From Microbacterium testaceum StLB037 (GTDB lineage: Bacteria > Actinomycetota > Actinomycetes > Actinomycetales > Microbacteriaceae), in the NCBI RefSeq assembly GCF_000202635.1, contig NC_015125.1, positions 1,736,001 through 1,800,000 on the forward strand: a stretch of 64,000 nucleotides of DNA, in the 5' to 3' direction. How positions within the stretch are numbered: the first letter of the stretch is position 1; each line of letters opens with the position of its first letter. A program made the position numbers and the translations under genes. Positions 55,878-63,914 of the stretch are shown one piece after another. Below the pieces are notes generated by a model. The model had not been told where the DNA came from and did not search any database. It saw only the letters and a program-made list of their open reading frames with translations.

Positions 55878-56548
55878 CGCGCTTCGCGACACGGAGCGAT
55901 CTCTCGGCCCTGCCGGTGGAGGTCGCTCCGCTGCTGCTCGGGGCCGTTCTCGAGACCGAGGTCGAGGGGGAGCGGGTCGCGGTGCGCCTCACCGAGGTGG
56001 AGGCGTATCACGGCCTCGGCACGGGCGATCGCCCCGATCCGGGCTCGCACGCCCGCATGGGCCCGACGGCGCGCAACGCGACGATGTGGGGGGAGCCGGG
56101 TCACCTGTACGTGTATCTCAGCCATGGCATCCATTCCTGCGTCAATGTCGTGTGCGGCCCGGACGGTGTCGCGGGAGGTGTGCTCTTGCGCGGAGGCGAG
56201 ATCGTGGAAGGAGCCGATGTCGCCGAGCGACGGCGCCTCGAGCGCCGAGGGGCGGTGCGCGCTGCGCGCGACCTCGCGCGCGGGCCGGGTCGTCTGGGCG
56301 ACGCCATCGGCCTGCGGCATCCTCGGCACGACGGGATCGATGTGGTGACGGGCGAGGTCCGCGCGGGTGCGCGAGCCCGGCTGCGGTGGCCGGACGAACC
56401 GGTGCGCGCGGTGGCGACCGGACCCCGCGTCGGCGTGGCGGGCATCGCCGGCACGGCCGCGTTCCCGTGGCGCTTCTGGATCGAGGGGGATGCCACGGTG
56501 TCCGCGTTCCGCTGGGGCCGCGGTGCCGCTGAGGCGGCGGGGGAGTAA
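55874..56548 (+). CDS. 3-methyladenine DNA glycosylase (AAG/MPG type)
   Basis: A 224-residue AAG-family glycosylase that removes alkylated purines. Diagnostic stretches: VRLTEVEAYHG (catalytic Glu) near residue 47, NATMWGEPGHLYVYLSHGIHSCVNVV near 72, GVLLRGGEIVEG and ARGPGRLGDAIGL. The ATG at 55874 overlaps the upstream stop by 4 bases, which ties a DNA repair gene to the zinc operon. A hairpin repeat pair follows it. Confidence 0.93.
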   Translation: MTRFATRSDLSALPVEVAPLLLGAVLETEVEGERVAVRLTEVEAYHGLGTGDRPDPGSHARMGPTARNATMWGEPGHLYVYLSHGIHSCVNVVCGPDGVAGGVLLRGGEIVEGADVAERRRLERRGAVRAARDLARGPGRLGDAIGLRHPRHDGIDVVTGEVRAGARARLRWPDEPVRAVATGPRVGVAGIAGTAAFPWRFWIEGDATVSAFRWGRGAAEAAGE

Positions 56549-56555
56549 GGGTCCC

Positions 56556-56636
56556 GGTCCCTTCGACAGGCTCAGGGACCTCGACGGCGAAGGCGGCTCC
56601 GCGAGGTGCGAGGTGGCTGAGCCTGTCGAAGCCACC
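56556..56636. repeat. Dispersed hairpin repeat B, inverted pair
   Basis: A plus-orientation unit at 56556-56580 (arms GGTCCCT and AGGGACC) and a minus-orientation unit at 56612-56636 (arms GGTGGCT and AGCCACC) share the loop core GACAGGCTC or its complement. Each unit is a hairpin on its own and the two are inverted to each other. It follows the glycosylase stop by 8 bases. Confidence 0.88.
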
Positions 56637-56664
56637 GGGAGTCAAGGCGACACGCCGTCCGTGC

Positions 56665-56810
56665 TAGACTGACCCCTTGTCTGCGCGCACTCCAGCACGC
56701 AGTTCGCATCCCTTCTCCTGATCCCGACCTTCCGTCGTGTTCAGGCGGGGTGCAGACAAGGGATCTTGGGTGGCACCGTCCGGTGTCACGGTACAGAAGG
56801 AGACATCACC
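56665..56810 (+). promoter_or_regulatory. Promoter and structured leader of rpmB-rpmG-rpsN
   Basis: TAGACT (56665-56670) is the likely -10. The leader of about 130 bases has a long-range perfect 11-pair stem: CCCTTGTCTGC (56674-56684) with GCAGACAAGGG (56752-56762). A smaller CACCG/CGGTG hairpin follows, then the ribosome site AGAAGGAG. Such leaders often mediate autogenous control by a ribosomal protein (here possibly L28). No Zur-type palindrome is seen. Confidence 0.6.
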
Positions 56811-57047
56811 ATGGCAGCAGTGTGCCAGGTGACTGGAGCGGTTCCCGGCTTCGGTCACAACATCTCGCACTCGCACCGCCGGACGAAGCGCCGCTTCGAC
56901 CCGAACGTGCAGAAGAAGACCTACTTCGTTCCGTCGCTGGGTCGCAACATCAAGCTCAACGTTTCGGCGAAGGGCATCAAGGTCATCGACGCGCGCGGTA
57001 TCGAAGCCGTCGTCCGTGACCTGCAGGCGAAGGGCGTGAAGCTGTAA
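56811..57047 (+). CDS. rpmB: Ribosomal protein bL28, zinc-free form
   Basis: A 78-residue bL28. [20 protein letters not shown] and [13 protein letters not shown] are typical. Only one Cys remains of the zinc-binding CxxC pairs seen in C+ forms, so it does not bind zinc. Start ATG follows GAAGGAG. Its stop overlaps the rpmG ATG by one base (TAATG). Confidence 0.95.
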   Translation: MAAVCQVTGAVPGFGHNISHSHRRTKRRFDPNVQKKTYFVPSLGRNIKLNVSAKGIKVIDARGIEAVVRDLQAKGVKL

Positions 57048-57217
57048 TGGCGAAGAAGGCTCAGGACGTCCGTCCGATCATCAAGCTGCGTTCGACCGCG
57101 GGCACGGGGTACACCTACGTGACGCGCAAGAACCGCCGCAACAACCCCGACCGCATCGTGCTCAAGAAGTACGACCCCGTGGTCCGCAAGCACGTCGACT
57201 TCCGAGAGGAGCGCTAA
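57047..57217 (+). CDS. rpmG: Ribosomal protein bL33, zinc-free form
   Basis: A 56-residue bL33 ([19 protein letters not shown] ... [16 protein letters not shown]). It has no Cys, so it is the C- form. It starts on the last base of the rpmB stop and is 4 bases from rpsN, within one operon. Confidence 0.95.
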   Translation: MAKKAQDVRPIIKLRSTAGTGYTYVTRKNRRNNPDRIVLKKYDPVVRKHVDFREER

Positions 57218-57221
57218 GCAC

Positions 57222-57527
57222 ATGGCTAAGAAGAGCAAGATCGCGCGCAACGAGCAGCGCAAGGTCGTCGTCGAGCGCTACGCCGCGAAGCGCGCCGAGC
57301 TGAAGAAGACCCTGGTCGACCCGACCGCCACCGACGAGGCCCGCGAGGCCGCCCGCGTGGGACTGCAGAAGCTCCCCCGCAACGCGTCGCCCGCGCGCGT
57401 GCGCAGCCGCGACGTCATCGACGGCCGCCCCCGCGGTGTCCTCACGAAGTTCGGCGTCTCGCGCGTCCGCTTCCGTGACATGGCCCACCGTGGCGAGCTG
57501 CCCGGTGTGACCAAGTCGTCCTGGTAA
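57222..57527 (+). CDS. rpsN: Ribosomal protein uS14, zinc-free long form
   Basis: A 101-residue uS14. The long form without CxxC zinc motifs ([20 protein letters not shown] at the start, [20 protein letters not shown] at the end). Together with bL28 and bL33 in their C- forms it makes a zinc-independent set. ATG at 57222 follows GAGAGGAG. Confidence 0.95.
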   Translation: MAKKSKIARNEQRKVVVERYAAKRAELKKTLVDPTATDEAREAARVGLQKLPRNASPARVRSRDVIDGRPRGVLTKFGVSRVRFRDMAHRGELPGVTKSSW

Positions 57528-57543
57528 GCACCAGACACACGAA

Positions 57544-57579
57544 CGAAGGGCGGGGTTCCGAGAGGAGCCCCGCCCTTCG
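57544..57579. terminator. Bidirectional terminator after rpsN
   Basis: CGAAGGGCGGGG and CCCCGCCCTTCG form a perfect 12-pair stem with a 12-base loop in the 78-base gap between converging rpsN and luxR-type genes, serving either strand. Confidence 0.8.
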
Positions 57580-57605
57580 GCGTTCCTCCCGACCGCTCGG
57601 AGGCG

Positions 57606-59048
57606 TCAGAACCCGCGCTTGAGCAGTTCTTCGACGGCCTCCGCGCGCCCGTTCACGCCGAGCTTGCCGTAGATGGAGCGCACCTGGCTCTTGACCGTGT
57701 TGAGGGACACGCCACGCTCGCGCGCGATGTCCGTGAGGGGGAGCTCGGAGGACAGCAGAATGGCCAGCTCGCGCTCGGCCGGGGTGAATCCGACGACCTC
57801 GCCGACGGGAAGCGCCGGGGCGGCGACGGCGGGCAGGAACTCTCCGATGCCGGCGGCGAGCGGAGCCAGCTCGGGCCGCGTGCTCACCACCACGTCGAAG
57901 AGGGCCAACGTCTCGTCGAGGGGGAGCATGATGAACGGCGTGATCGACCCGCCGGTCTGCGAGATCAACAGCAGGGCGGCCTCCATGCTCTGCTCGGCGC
58001 GGCGTGCGCTTCCCACCCGGGCGAAGGCGATCGCGCGACGCAACAGAGTGGGTGTCAGGGTCCGCAGGCAATGATCGGTCTCGTCGGCGACGCACCCCTC
58101 CGTCTCGGCGAGCAGTTCGCGCTCTCGCCCGAGCAGCAGGAGGCACGCGGCGCGCTGCATGTGGAAGCAGACCCCGTGGCCCGGCGGGGTCTCCGCCGCC
58201 GAAAGGACGGCGAGCGCCTCGGCGTATTCGCCCCGCGCCACGAGGATGTCGGAGCGGATGCACGTCAGGAAGTCGCGGATCATGCGATGACTCCGGTGAC
58301 GCGGTGATCCATACGCGAGCCGCCAGATCTCGGCGAGCGCGCCGGAGTAGTCCCGCTCGAGAAGGCCCCGCATGACGTCGATGGCGCGCGCGGAGTACTC
58401 CCAGTAGGGGTCGCCGGGGCGTGCCTCGCGGAGGTCTCGCGAGACCTCCGCCAGCCGATTCGGCTGCAGCCGCGCGGACGCGACCAGCGACTCGGCCAGC
58501 AGGATGAGGTAGTCGGTCTCTTCGATCGGCCACCCGTGGGCCTCGAAGAGCGCCTTCGCCTCCGTCATGTCGCTCTCGCTGCTCTCGTACTCGCCGTTCA
58601 ACGCGTGCCCCAGGGCGAGGACGCAGTGCGCGCGGTAGCGGATCGCGTCGGTGTCGGCGAAGAGGAGCGCCTCGGCTCCGTACCGCGCACCGATCTGCGG
58701 CCACCCCAGGGCGCAGCAGTACTCACCCGCGGCGGCGAGCAGCTGGGCTCGCGCGCCGCTGGAGATGTTGGCGGCGCGGGTGAGCCGGGTGTCGTCGAAG
58801 TAGCGCTCGATGAGGCCGAGACCCTCGGAGAGAGCGTCGCGGCGCGACCGCGAGGCCAAGACCGCGGCCAGAGTCAACGCCGTCGTGTCCGTCCAGATAC
58901 GCGGCGCCGGCGGCGGTTGCGCTTCGGCGAGGAGGGCGAGATGACGCTGCTCGGGAGTACCGTGGCCGGGTGCCAGGCGAGCGGCCGTGGTCACCACGGC
59001 GGCGTGGAAGGCGGCACGGGCGTCGATGGAGGTCTGCGTGCTCGGCAT
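57606..59048 (-). CDS. LuxR-family transcriptional regulator with helical repeat sensor region
   Basis: A 480-residue regulator. The C-terminal 65 residues are a LuxR/GerE helix-turn-helix (FTPAERELAILLSSELPLTDIARERGVSLNTVKSQVRSIYGKLG). The rest is helical and TPR-like (ALSEGLGLIERYFDD, YGAEALLFADTDAIRYRAHC, YAEALAVLSAAE), without a P-loop, so it is not a full-length LAL/MalT protein. The ATG at 59048 is preferred for its GGAAGGGGG ribosome site; a GTG 12 codons earlier is possible. Ligand and targets unknown. Confidence 0.85.
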   Translation of the reverse strand: MPSTQTSIDARAAFHAAVVTTAARLAPGHGTPEQRHLALLAEAQPPPAPRIWTDTTALTLAAVLASRSRRDALSEGLGLIERYFDDTRLTRAANISSGARAQLLAAAGEYCCALGWPQIGARYGAEALLFADTDAIRYRAHCVLALGHALNGEYESSESDMTEAKALFEAHGWPIEETDYLILLAESLVASARLQPNRLAEVSRDLREARPGDPYWEYSARAIDVMRGLLERDYSGALAEIWRLAYGSPRHRSHRMIRDFLTCIRSDILVARGEYAEALAVLSAAETPPGHGVCFHMQRAACLLLLGRERELLAETEGCVADETDHCLRTLTPTLLRRAIAFARVGSARRAEQSMEAALLLISQTGGSITPFIMLPLDETLALFDVVVSTRPELAPLAAGIGEFLPAVAAPALPVGEVVGFTPAERELAILLSSELPLTDIARERGVSLNTVKSQVRSIYGKLGVNGRAEAVEELLKRGF

Positions 59049-59455
59049 CCCACCCCCTTCCGCGGCAGAGTCCGTCTGATTCACCCGGGGGCCTTCACCG
59101 GTGCGTCGCGCCTAACCCGTGAGTCCTAAACATACGAAATGTCGCGCGTGTCCGATCACCGCGCGACGGCGCATTACCGCCGTGATTCATGCTCATACTC
59201 ACCCGCCGTAGCGTGCCGCTTCGCCCACGGCGCTCGCCGGTCGGAGCCAGGACGCCCCTCTCTGTCGCCGTGCGAACCCGGCAACGGCCCTGTTTCGCGC
59301 GACACGCCGGGTCCTTCGACGAGGAAAAGCCTCAAAATCCCCGTAATTCCGCGGTTCGGTTGATACTGTCGAGGCGGTCTCCCGACCACCGAGGAGAATT
59401 CCTCCTCGTCCGATGTAACGAGAGGCGACGGCATCGTCGCCTGGAGGACAACCAC
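59049..59455. other. Intergenic region with the hupB leader
   Basis: This 407-base gap has no gene that I can support. Near 59355-59366 the sequence TTGATACTGT may hold the hupB -10. GAGGAGAATTCCTCCTC (59391-59407) folds into a small hairpin, and GGCGACG/CGTCGCC (59424-59441, loop GCAT) forms another, ending one base before the ribosome site GGAGG (59443-59447). Confidence 0.5.
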
Positions 59456-59743
59456 ATGGCTGACAAGTCCATCACCAAGACCGAGCTCGTCGCGAGCATC
59501 GCCAGCGCGACCGGGCAGAGCCAGTCCGCCGTGTCGGGCGTGCTCGACTCCCTCTTCTCCACCGTCTCCGAGGCGGTCGCCAAGGGCAGCAAGGTCTCGA
59601 TCCCCGGCTGGATCGCCTTCGAGCAGGTCGCCACGTCCGCTCGCACGGGTCGCAACCCGCAGACCGGTGAGGAGATCTCGATCCCCGCCGGCAAGCGCGT
59701 CAAGGTCACCGCGGGCTCGAAGCTGAAGGCTGCCGTCAAGTAA
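59456..59743 (+). CDS. hupB: HU-family DNA-binding protein
   Basis: A 95-residue HU protein: MADKSITKTELVASIASATG at the start, then helices and the DNA-binding arm region FEQVATSARTGRNPQTGEEI followed by PAGKRVKVTAGSKL. It lacks the long Lys/Ala-rich tail of mycobacterial HupB, so it is the short form. It bends and packs the chromosome. The ATG at 59456 has a GGAGG ribosome site, whose access may be affected by the hairpin just before it. Confidence 0.94.
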   Translation: MADKSITKTELVASIASATGQSQSAVSGVLDSLFSTVSEAVAKGSKVSIPGWIAFEQVATSARTGRNPQTGEEISIPAGKRVKVTAGSKLKAAVK

Positions 59744-59760
59744 GACGACGCCGTACCGCG

Positions 59761-59792
59761 ACAGAGGGGGATGCCGAGGCATCCCCCTCTGT
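59761..59792 (+). terminator. Terminator of hupB
   Basis: ACAGAGGGGGATGC and GCATCCCCCTCTGT make a perfect 14-pair stem with a 4-base loop, 18 bases after the hupB stop and followed by CCTTTTCC. The stem itself contains the heptamer GGATGCC and its complement. Confidence 0.85.
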
Positions 59793-59877
59793 CCTTTTCC
59801 GCACCTGTTTGCTCGACGTCGACGGGGTCGAGGCGCCGGGGCATCCTCCCCCGTGTTCGCCGACGTAGTCTGGGTGG

Positions 59878-61872
59878 GTGAACGCCCGTGCCCTCCGCGT
59901 GGCGGGACCCGTCATCCTCGTCGTGGTCTCGCTGATCGCCGTCGTCGTGGGCCTGGCGTTCGGCGGGGGTGCTGCTCAGCCGCTGCTGGCCGACCCCGGC
60001 CCCGTCGTGCGGTGGGGGCTCCCGCTCGCGACGCTCGTCGTCAACCTGTCGGCGGCCACGATGGTCGGCTCCCTCGTGCTGGCGCTGTTCGCCCTCGAGG
60101 CCGGGGAGCGTCCCTTCGAACTCGCCCTCGACACCGCCTCGATCGGCGCCGCGATCTTCACGGTCGCCTCGGCGACGACCGGATACCTGACGTTCCTCAA
60201 CATCATCAATGCGAAGCCGACCCTCGACCCTCTGTTCGGCCAGCAGCTCGGACGCTTCCTCGTCGAGAGCGAGATCGGCCCCGCGTGGTTGATCACCACG
60301 ATCGCCGGGGCGGTGCTCACGGTGCTGACCTTCGCCGTGCGCTCGTGGGTGCCGACCATGATCGTGGCGATCCTGGCGCTCGCCGCCCTCGTGCCGATGG
60401 GCACGCAGGGTCACGCCGGCACGGAGGCGAGCCACACGGCCGCCGTGACGTCGCTGGTGCTGCACATCATCGCTGCCGCCGTGTGGCTGGGCGGCCTCGT
60501 GCTGCTCGTCGTCGTGCGGCCGGCGATGTCGCGGACCCAGCTGCAGACCGTGCTGCTGCGCTACTCCTCCCTCGCTCTCGCGGCGTTCGTCGTCGTCGCC
60601 GTCTCGGGCACGGTGCGCGCCTCGATCGGTCTGCTGGGCTGGGATAATCTCCTCTCGCCGTACGGCATCCTGGTCCTGGTCAAGGTCGGAGCGCTGCTCG
60701 CGATGGGCGTCCTGGGAGCCTGGTACCGGCGCCGGCTCATCGCGCGCATGGCGGACGAGCAGGGCTCGAGGCGCTTCTGGGCGATCATCGTGCTCGAACT
60801 CGTGTTCATGGGTGTCGCGAGCGGAGCCGCGGCCGCCCTGGCCCGGACGCCCCCGCCGATCGCCCCGCCGCTGGTCGGGCAGACGCCGGCGGAGATCCTC
60901 ACGGGGTCGCCGCTGCCGCCCGAGCTGACCATCGAGCGCTGGTTCACCAGCTGGGACATCGATCTGCTCTGGGCCTTCGTCGTGGCGTTCGGCCTCTTCT
61001 TCTACCTCGCCGGGGTGTGGCGACTGCACCGCCGCGGCGACGGCTGGCCGATCTCCCGCACAGTGCTCTGGTGCCTCGGCATGCTCGCGGTGTTCTGGAT
61101 CACCTCGGGTCCGGTGAACGTCTACCAGGACTACCTGTTCAGCATGCACATGATCGGGCACATGCTGCTGTCGATGGCGATCCCGCTCATGCTCGTGTCG
61201 GGAGCGCCCGTGACCCTCGCCGCCCGCGCGATCCGCAAGCGCGACGACGGCACGCGCGGCGGACGCGAGTGGATCCTCTGGGCCGTGCACAACCCGGTCG
61301 CGAAGGTGCTCACGAACCCCTACGTCGCCGCGGGGCTGTTCATCGGCTCGCTCTGGGCGTTCTACTACACCGATCTCTTCCGCTGGTCGCTGTACGACCA
61401 CCTCGGCCACATCTGGATGGTCGCGCACTTCCTCGTCACGGGCTATCTCTTCGTGCTGAGCCTCATCGGGATCGACCCGGTGCCCTACCGCCTGCCGTAT
61501 CCGATGCGCCTTCTCGTGCTCATCGCGATCATGGCGATGCACGCGTTCTTCGGTATCGCGATCATGATGAACTCCGGTCTGATGGTGGCCGAGTGGTTCG
61601 GGGCGATGGGCCGCACCTGGGGAGCGACTCCACTCCAAGACCAGTACGTCGGCGGCGGCGTGGCGTGGTCGGTCGGCGAGATCCCGACCCTCATCCTCGC
61701 GATCGCCGTCGCGATCCAGTGGAGCCGCAGCGACGAGCGCCAGCAGCGTCGGCGCGACCGGCACGTCGATCGCGTCGGCGACGTCGAGCTCGACGCCTAC
61801 AACGAAGAGCTCGCGCGGCTCGCGGCGCGCGACGCCCGCGTGGCCGAGCGCGACGCGGCCCGTCGAGGCTGA
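59878..61872 (+). CDS. CopD / cytochrome c oxidase assembly (CtaG-like) fusion membrane protein
   Basis: A 664-residue protein with about 15 membrane segments. The N-terminal half (about 1-320) is a CopD-like copper-related domain (HAGTEASHTAAVTSLVLHIIAAAVWLGGL); the C-terminal half is a caa3-type CtaG domain (MHMIGHMLLSMAIPLMLVSGAPVTLAAR, WMVAHFLVTGYLF). The fused form is standard in actinobacteria and is thought to deliver copper to cytochrome oxidase. The GTG is 6 bases after TAGTCT (59866-59871), so the mRNA is probably leaderless. Confidence 0.88.
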   Translation: MNARALRVAGPVILVVVSLIAVVVGLAFGGGAAQPLLADPGPVVRWGLPLATLVVNLSAATMVGSLVLALFALEAGERPFELALDTASIGAAIFTVASATTGYLTFLNIINAKPTLDPLFGQQLGRFLVESEIGPAWLITTIAGAVLTVLTFAVRSWVPTMIVAILALAALVPMGTQGHAGTEASHTAAVTSLVLHIIAAAVWLGGLVLLVVVRPAMSRTQLQTVLLRYSSLALAAFVVVAVSGTVRASIGLLGWDNLLSPYGILVLVKVGALLAMGVLGAWYRRRLIARMADEQGSRRFWAIIVLELVFMGVASGAAAALARTPPPIAPPLVGQTPAEILTGSPLPPELTIERWFTSWDIDLLWAFVVAFGLFFYLAGVWRLHRRGDGWPISRTVLWCLGMLAVFWITSGPVNVYQDYLFSMHMIGHMLLSMAIPLMLVSGAPVTLAARAIRKRDDGTRGGREWILWAVHNPVAKVLTNPYVAAGLFIGSLWAFYYTDLFRWSLYDHLGHIWMVAHFLVTGYLFVLSLIGIDPVPYRLPYPMRLLVLIAIMAMHAFFGIAIMMNSGLMVAEWFGAMGRTWGATPLQDQYVGGGVAWSVGEIPTLILAIAVAIQWSRSDERQQRRRDRHVDRVGDVELDAYNEELARLAARDARVAERDAARRG

Positions 61873-61907
61873 CGCGGCCGCTCCGGCTCCGACGGAGGCG
61901 CGGGGCC

Positions 61908-62993
61908 TCAGTCGGCGCGGGCGCCTCCACTGACGAGGATGGATGCCGTGCCGTCGGGGAGCACCGTGATCTTGCCGTCGACGGCGAACGGCACGTCCTC
62001 ATCGACCTTGCGGAGGGAGCCGTCGAAGATCGAGCGGATGTCGACGTCGATGTGCGCGACCGCCTCGGTGGTGGGGATCCGCCAGCCCGCGCCGTCCGGG
62101 ACGACCGTCACTTTCGGCTGCTGGGCGATCGACCACGACGGTGCACCGTCGATGCGGTTGCGGACCGTATAGCCGAAGGGACACCCGGTCGGTTGCAGGA
62201 CCTTCTGCTCGGCGCAGGTGGTGAGGAAGTCCTCGACGCGCTGCTGCACGACCGAGACGAACTCGTCGGTCGGCTCCGCCTGCACGTCGACGGGGATGCC
62301 GGTCAACGGAGCGTCGGCCAGCACGGCGACACCCGGGGTCGCCGAGATCGGGGTGTCGACCGACACGGAGTACAGACCGGGTGAGAACACCAACAGGGGA
62401 ACGGCGGCCGAGGGGTCGGCATCCGCCTGATCGACCGAGACCTGCCTCTTGTCGATCTCGAATCCGTTGACCGAGAAGCGCATCGAGCCGCGCACCGACA
62501 GGTCGACCACCGCGAGCGGGCTCGTGGCGAAACGCCACCGGGGCAGCAGGCTGCCGGACGCGTCGCTCTGGACCGCGAACGTCGTACGACCGTCGTGACC
62601 GCCGGCGCGGTAGGTCACGCTGACCCGCGTGAGGTCGCCGTCGGTCTGCTCGTCGACGACCTCGGCATCGCTCAGGACGCTCAGGGCATCAGGACGCAGG
62701 AGCGCCTCGGAGGCGGTCGCCGGCAGACCCGCCGCCTCGAGGTCGGCGGCGTCGATCGCGACTCCGGGAACGGCGAGGGCTTCCGCGGCACGATGGTCCT
62801 CGAGCAGCTCGAGGTAGTGCCGCACGAAGGCGCTCGGGCTGTAGAGATCGCGATACAGGGCACCGGCGCCGGCGGCGAGGGCGAGGAACAGCAGCACCCC
62901 GACCACGCCGAGGGCGGTCAGTTCGAGCGCGAGCCGCGGGCGCGCGGAGCGGACACCCTCGGGCGTCGCGGGGCCCCCGCCTGCGTTGTCCAC
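61908..62993 (-). CDS. Hypothetical membrane-anchored protein
   Basis: A 361-residue protein with a short cytoplasmic head, one membrane helix (LELTALGVVGVLLFLALAAGAGALY) and an outer domain of about 310 residues, beta-rich after the first 60 (FATSPLAVVDLSVRGSMRFSVNG). The pair of Cys in FLTTCAEQKVLQPTGCPFG may form a disulfide. Family not recognised. The GTG is 6 bases after TAGACT (63000-63005 on the opposite strand), so leaderless. It is 9 bases from the oxidoreductase stop. Confidence 0.7.
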   Translation of the reverse strand: MDNAGGGPATPEGVRSARPRLALELTALGVVGVLLFLALAAGAGALYRDLYSPSAFVRHYLELLEDHRAAEALAVPGVAIDAADLEAAGLPATASEALLRPDALSVLSDAEVVDEQTDGDLTRVSVTYRAGGHDGRTTFAVQSDASGSLLPRWRFATSPLAVVDLSVRGSMRFSVNGFEIDKRQVSVDQADADPSAAVPLLVFSPGLYSVSVDTPISATPGVAVLADAPLTGIPVDVQAEPTDEFVSVVQQRVEDFLTTCAEQKVLQPTGCPFGYTVRNRIDGAPSWSIAQQPKVTVVPDGAGWRIPTTEAVAHIDVDIRSIFDGSLRKVDEDVPFAVDGKITVLPDGTASILVSGGARAD

Positions 62994-63002
62994 ACCCCCA
63001 GT

Positions 63003-63854
63003 CTAGGAAGGGCTCGCCGCCCGCACCTGTGCGTCCGCCTGCACGACGGCCACGGCCGCGAGCTGCCCGGCCGCGATCGCCGCCGCGAGCGACGCCATCG
63101 GCCCCGGGAGGTGATCGGGGTGGGCCATGTCGCCGACGGCGTAGACGCCCTCGACGCTCGTCCGGCCGAAGGGGTCGACGCGGACCGCCCCCGATTCCTG
63201 CCGTTCGAGGCCGAGCTGGTCGGCGAAGGGTGCGCGCTGTCGCGACGTCGGCGCCACGAACGCCCCGGCGACGTCCTCGGTCGTGCCGTCGTCGAGGTGC
63301 AGTCGCAGCCCGGTGGCCGCGTCGCCCACGTCCCGCACGCCTTCCGGGTCGATGACGAGCACCTCGGATGCCACGGGCTCCAGCATCGCCGCGAGCATCG
63401 CCGCGTGGTCGCCGGCGTTGAGTACCGCGACGCGCTGCCCCGCGAACTCGTGGCCGTGGCAGAACGGGCAGTTCGCCACGCGGTCGCCCCAGCGCTCGCC
63501 GAGGCCGGGGATGGGCGGCAGGTCGTCCGCGAGCCCCGTCGCGAGGATCACGGCGGTCGTACTCAGCGGAACTCCGTCGACCGTCACCACCAGAGCGGAG
63601 TCGGTCCGCGCGACCTCGGCGGCGACGGCATCCTGGATCTCGACCGTCTCGTAGGCGGCGATCTCGGCGCGCGCGAGGCGGCGGAGCTCCGCGGGGTCGC
63701 GTCCGTCGTTGGTCAGCAGGTTGTGGGCGTGGGGGACCGTCCCGTTGCGGTAGGCGCCCGAGTCGAGGAGCAGTGCCTTCCGATGCATGCGCCCGAGGGT
63801 GAGAGCCGCCTGGAGGCCTGCGGGGCCGCCCCCGATGATGATCGCGTCGTACAC
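63003..63854 (-). CDS. Thioredoxin-reductase-like FAD/NAD(P)H oxidoreductase
   Basis: A 283-residue flavoprotein. FAD-binding DAIIIGGGPAGLQAALTLGR at the start, ILATGLADDLPPIPGLGERWG, a redox pair in NCPFCHGHE near residue 130, and VYAVGDMAHPDHLPGPMA binding FAD at the end. Compared with true thioredoxin reductases the NADP-binding half is short and lacks a clean GxGxxG, so the partner may differ. The GTG at 63854 is chosen for GGAAGGAG 6 bases upstream. A 24-bp palindrome precedes it. Confidence 0.85.
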   Translation of the reverse strand: MYDAIIIGGGPAGLQAALTLGRMHRKALLLDSGAYRNGTVPHAHNLLTNDGRDPAELRRLARAEIAAYETVEIQDAVAAEVARTDSALVVTVDGVPLSTTAVILATGLADDLPPIPGLGERWGDRVANCPFCHGHEFAGQRVAVLNAGDHAAMLAAMLEPVASEVLVIDPEGVRDVGDAATGLRLHLDDGTTEDVAGAFVAPTSRQRAPFADQLGLERQESGAVRVDPFGRTSVEGVYAVGDMAHPDHLPGPMASLAAAIAAGQLAAVAVVQADAQVRAASPS

Positions 63855-63890
63855 GATGAACTCCTTCCGCTTGCGTTCGGATCCATCGTG

Positions 63891-63914
63891 TGACTTCATG
63901 TCGACATGAAGTCA
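63891..63914. promoter_or_regulatory. Perfect 24-bp palindrome before the oxidoreductase
   Basis: TGACTTCATGTC followed directly by its exact complement GACATGAAGTCA. It starts 37 bases upstream of the oxidoreductase start. Length and symmetry fit a MarR-, TetR- or ArsR-type operator; the regulator may be encoded just beyond the window. Confidence 0.75.

Noticed and set aside
56600..56810. Zur box before the zinc-free ribosomal protein genes
   Set aside because: No sequence resembling TGAGAACGGTTATCA or a similar palindrome is present in the promoter.
59332..61764. 810-codon open frame on the minus strand opposite hupB and the CopD/CtaG gene
   Set aside because: His/Arg/Glu-rich shadow frame that crosses the hupB terminator; plus-strand genes are clearly conserved.
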